Assembly (NCBI GenBank): GCA_020284085.1
Contig: JACEVL010000090.1
Span: 277,001-341,000 of the forward strand
From: Aporrectodea caliginosa
Taxonomy: Eukaryota > Annelida > Clitellata > Crassiclitellata > Lumbricidae
Reading direction: 5' to 3'
Length of the DNA stretch: 64,000 bases
Made by a program: the position numbers and the translations under genes. This document shows, one piece after another, positions 61,230-64,000 of the stretch. Under the pieces are notes generated by a model that was not told where the DNA came from, did not search any database, and saw only the letters and a list, made by a program, of their open reading frames with translations. Each line of letters begins with the position of its first letter. The first letter of the stretch is position 1.

Positions 61230-61420
61230 CCTTTATTTTGGCCTTTCATTTGCCAGATGGCGTCGGTAAATTGAGCAGAAGGACGTGATGGTCGCCTTGC
61301 ACGGCTGACAAACAGTTAAATCCGACTAATGTAATGGCTTGTGCTCAGCCGTTCATATAATGAAATGGAATCAAACTGCCGTGTGTCAGTTTGAAATAAT
61401 AAACGAAGATTATTGTGATT
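61230..61420 (+). repeat. SINE-R copy, 5'-truncated
   Basis: It begins at TTGCCAGATGGCG and ends AATAAACGAAGATTATT. It is directly followed by a LINE 3' fragment. Confidence 0.6.
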
Positions 61421-61424
61421 TTAT

Positions 61425-61725
61425 TTTTTTGTCATGTCGTGCCACGAAACTCTTCGTTCTTCCACCCAGGGTAATCTGGTTGCTCCTCCGTCGCGTACTA
61501 CCACATTATAAATGGCAGCTCCGCACTGACCCTCATTCTGGAACTGGCTCTCATGCAATATGCGACCAGAGCTTCTTCTACTTTTTATGCCTCTATTTTC
61601 GCACGCGATTGAAGACCTTCTTCTGTTCGATCGCAGTCTTGTGCAGTCAGGTCGGAAGTACCTCTGATGTGGCTACTTGAAGAGGTGCTATAGACATAAG
61701 CACTTACAATTACAACTACAGTTTC
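61425..61725 (+). mobile_element. LINE 3' end (L2-like)
   Basis: Decayed C-terminal sequence (RTRLKTFF) then AGGTGCTATAGACATAAG and AATTACAACTAC. Confidence 0.55.
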
Positions 61726-62050
61726 TTTTAAAGGGAATTCAAACTAGGCGCGAAATATATATATATATATCGGCCCAATAATGATATTTCCGTCAAAGGT
61801 TGTTAAATTAACGCTTGTTACCTCTTGGTTTTGCGACAATGTCCAATTGCAGAAATCAGCAATCAATAGAAAATGTAAAAGTTTATAAAACTAGGTTAAA
61901 GTTCGAAATCGTTCACATCTCTGAACGATCTCAAGAATGTGTTTGCTGCACTTCATCACTCAACTTTGACTTATTCAATTAAAGTGCAATTAATTAAATT
62001 GAGCCGAAGAAATAAGTTCGACTTATAAAATTAGTTATTTCTGTTTTTAG
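61726..62050. other. Intron, no feature
   Basis: Short TATA microsatellite at 61758; otherwise plain, ending in the acceptor of the TRADD-N-like exon. Confidence 0.4.
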
Positions 62051-62427
62051 TTGTAACAAAAGTCGAAGTTCAAAATCGTGGTGCAAAGTGTAAGATGTCG
62101 ATGGACCCACAGTTGCTCCAGCAAAGATTCACAGACTTTCAAAACAGAACCAAAACAGAATCACCTCAAACGGATAAACTTATCAATCAACTGAAAGAGG
62201 CCGACATAGAAATCCTTAGCTCTCAATTGGACGGACAGACTGTGGTCGTTTGGATCTGGTGTCATTCACAAGCAGCTCTTGAATACATTCAGGAGTTATA
62301 CGAATCGAACAAGCTGACAAATGCATTCGCGCGTATAGCAAATGCTTCACCATCTATTTGTGACCCATCTGACCAAAACCAGGCTTATGTCGCAAAATGC
62401 ACTACTGAGATAAAGGCCAAAATGTGA
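62051..62427 (+). CDS. TRADD-N-like effector domain exon (terminal)
   Basis: Acceptor CTGTTTTTAG at 62050, phase 1 in; stop TGA 62425-62427, followed by an AATAAA at about 62473. It encodes about 125 residues beginning VTKVEVQNRGAKCKM. The centre reads LDGQTVVVWIWCHSQAALEY, then IQELYESNKL. This beta-strand plus helix pattern (strand, C-x-S-x-x-A-L, Y-ESN-L) resembles the N-terminal domain of the adaptor TRADD; I judge this by pattern only. It probably follows the CARD exon. The polyA signal supports a 3'-terminal exon. Confidence 0.6.
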
Positions 62428-63388
62428 AAAAAATTAAATTTTTTCAATTTTTAGTTTTTGATAGAAATTGATAAATAAAAATGTTTTAAACACATTAAAG
62501 CTAAAATTTGTGACAAATTTTAATTTTTAGTGGTATTTTAGATGATTTTGAAATGGCTATTGTTTTAGTTATTCAATGACTTTTCCAGATATTTTTCGTT
62601 TTCCCGCCATTAATATCCATGTGTGGCATAAGGCTAGCATAGCAAGCATGGTATGAATAGAAAGCCCAGACTTCCCTCTAGCCTATCATGCAACCTTTAT
62701 TCAATGTCTTTTCAAATCTAAACTAATCAGAGCGCTGAACATGTTTGCTAAGGAATTTTGCATTTGAGAATCATACAGAACTTTAAATGCATTTTTCTCT
62801 TAATCACAATTGAACAACTGAACCAGATCTGTTACTCATAACTTTGGCCAGGAACATGATAGAACAATAAAGTTTGTGTCATTTTAAAGGAGAGAGATTA
62901 CCCTTTAAAACGGTATATGACATTCAAATTGTAAAAAATCCGACTTAAGCCTGGTTTTGGTCAGATGGGTCACATTTGTGAAATCATCAAATCAAAAGTG
63001 ATCCACATGGATAGCAATCAATTCGAGAAAACAGTTGGCAAGTTCTTATGACCTCGTTAAAATAGAAACTCAGAAATATATATTTATACGTAGAAGTAGA
63101 TCTTTGACTGACAAAGCATCATGAAAATCTGTAGGCCTTTGAGGCAGACAAGAAAGACGGTTAAATTTTATGTGTAGCATCAAAAGATATGTAAAATGAG
63201 ATTTGAAAAGAAAGGCTGAACAAAAGTATTTTAAGACAGAAAAATATGTAATAAGACGCTACAATAGCTACAAGTTACAATTAATTCTAATTCTTACAGG
63301 ATATTAGTAATGATTAAGATAAAAAGAAATAAATTTACTGAGCATCATTACCTGTTATTATTAAACTTGTAAACTGTTTCTATTTTAG
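62428..63388. other. 3'UTR and intergenic or intronic sequence
   Basis: AATAAA at 62473 and 62866. No other exon identified before the NHL-like exon. Confidence 0.4.
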
Positions 63389-64000
63389 TCGTATTTTCGA
63401 TTTTCGTCAACTTCACTGAGAGACTCGACGTAGGAAATAATAAAAGATTATATGGATTGACTAAGTTACGAAATCACATTTACGTCCTCTGTCAATCACC
63501 CTTTTCTTCATCTTCTCCGGAAGTAATTCATGTCTTTGAGGATCGGAAACCATTTTGTCTTCAGAGGAATATCCCCATCAGACAGATCGAATATCCATGG
63601 GATATTGGATCCAGTGAGAAGGAAAATTGTCTCTACGTCTTTGACTTTTCCGAGGAGAACTCCATCTGGAAGATAACAAGAGGAGCAGATGACCAACACG
63701 AAATCATGAAATGGCTGACGACTGACCGTCAGCCATTGACTATGTCAGTGTCCGGTGAGGGTCAGTTGCTGGTGACCAGTTGGAAATCGTCCATTTTGAA
63801 GATCTACGGATCAGACGCAGAACTTCTTCGTTCTATTCAGTTACCAAGAGACATCCAAGAACCAGTTCATGCAGTGGAAACATCCATTGGGAATTTCATC
63901 ATCCTTCACAAATGGAAGAAAGAAGATGGCGACATTGTGTTCGGTAGAAGAGAGTGGGAATCCCAGTGGGGCATATGTGAAGTGACCAGAGATGGAGAGA
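63389..64000 (+). CDS. NHL/beta-propeller-like protein exon, runs off the window
   Basis: Acceptor TTTCTATTTTAG at 63388, phase 1 in, open to the last base (about 203 codons). Blade-like repeats are seen: RLYGLTKLRNHIYVLCQ, NCLYVFDFSEENSIWKI, MSVSGEGQLLVTSW, HAVETSIGNFIILHKW, WGICEVTRDG. Such six- or seven-bladed propellers are protein-interaction platforms in TRIM/NHL proteins. The protein is truncated at the window edge, so blade number is unknown. Its entry phase equals the F-box-like exon's exit phase. Confidence 0.65.

Overview
The window is eukaryotic, intron-containing, AT-rich animal DNA that is dominated by transposable elements. Support for an animal source: GT-AG splice sites with intact phase, CARD, SH3 and F-box-like domains, RT fragments of L2/CR1/jockey-type LINEs, many hAT DNA transposons, tRNA-headed SINEs and very long microsatellites. 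The style fits a marine invertebrate, but nothing here fixes the phylum, and no bacterial or organellar genes are visible.

Host genes are few. (1) Two paralogous three-exon genes on the minus strand (17.3-21.5 kb and 26.2-27.6 kb) each encode a short secreted precursor: a signal peptide, an acidic propeptide, a conserved Gly-Lys-Arg cleavage site and a 14-15 residue basic C-terminal peptide with three cysteines spaced C-x3-C-x3-C. Exon phases are identical in both genes, and their promoters, 5' leaders and 3' regions can be aligned. I do not recognise the family; the layout is that of an antimicrobial or signalling peptide precursor. This is the most interesting gene content. (2) On the plus strand from 51.0 kb to the window end lie exons with SH3, F-box-like, CARD, TRADD-N-like and NHL/beta-propeller-like segments. 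They belong to one or more immune- or signalling-type genes whose exon connections cannot be fixed from sequence alone. The F-box-like exon has an in-frame stop.

Mobile DNA by region. 0-6.5 kb: copy A of a ~2.6-kb duplicon (other copies at 14.4, 36.7 and about 45 kb), LINE fragments and a small hAT element. 6.5-9.5 kb: trinucleotide microsatellites and SINEs. 9.5-13.5 kb: a decayed DNA transposon with 12-bp terminal inverted repeats, a GGCGCC-ended element with a 33-bp minisatellite, and CCCGTA-rich repeats. 13.5-16.6 kb: hAT elements and duplicon copy C. 16.6-28.2 kb: the peptide gene pair, separated by a hAT element and a CCAT microsatellite. 28-36 kb: SINEs, two more elements with arrayed ends and a minisatellite core, and LINEs in both orientations. 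36-50 kb: duplicon copy B, a hAT element inserted in a LINE, and several YADD-type LINE 3' ends. 49-54 kb: an inverted pair of nearly identical hAT elements. 54-64 kb: the SH3/F-box/CARD/NHL exon region.

Two cross-cutting patterns stand out. First, three or more elements share an internal GGATTGATGAAAA minisatellite but carry unrelated short-repeat arrays as inverted ends. Second, different SINE and LINE families share one of two 3' tails (GCGCTATATAAAT or AATAAACGAA), as expected if SINEs borrow LINE machinery.
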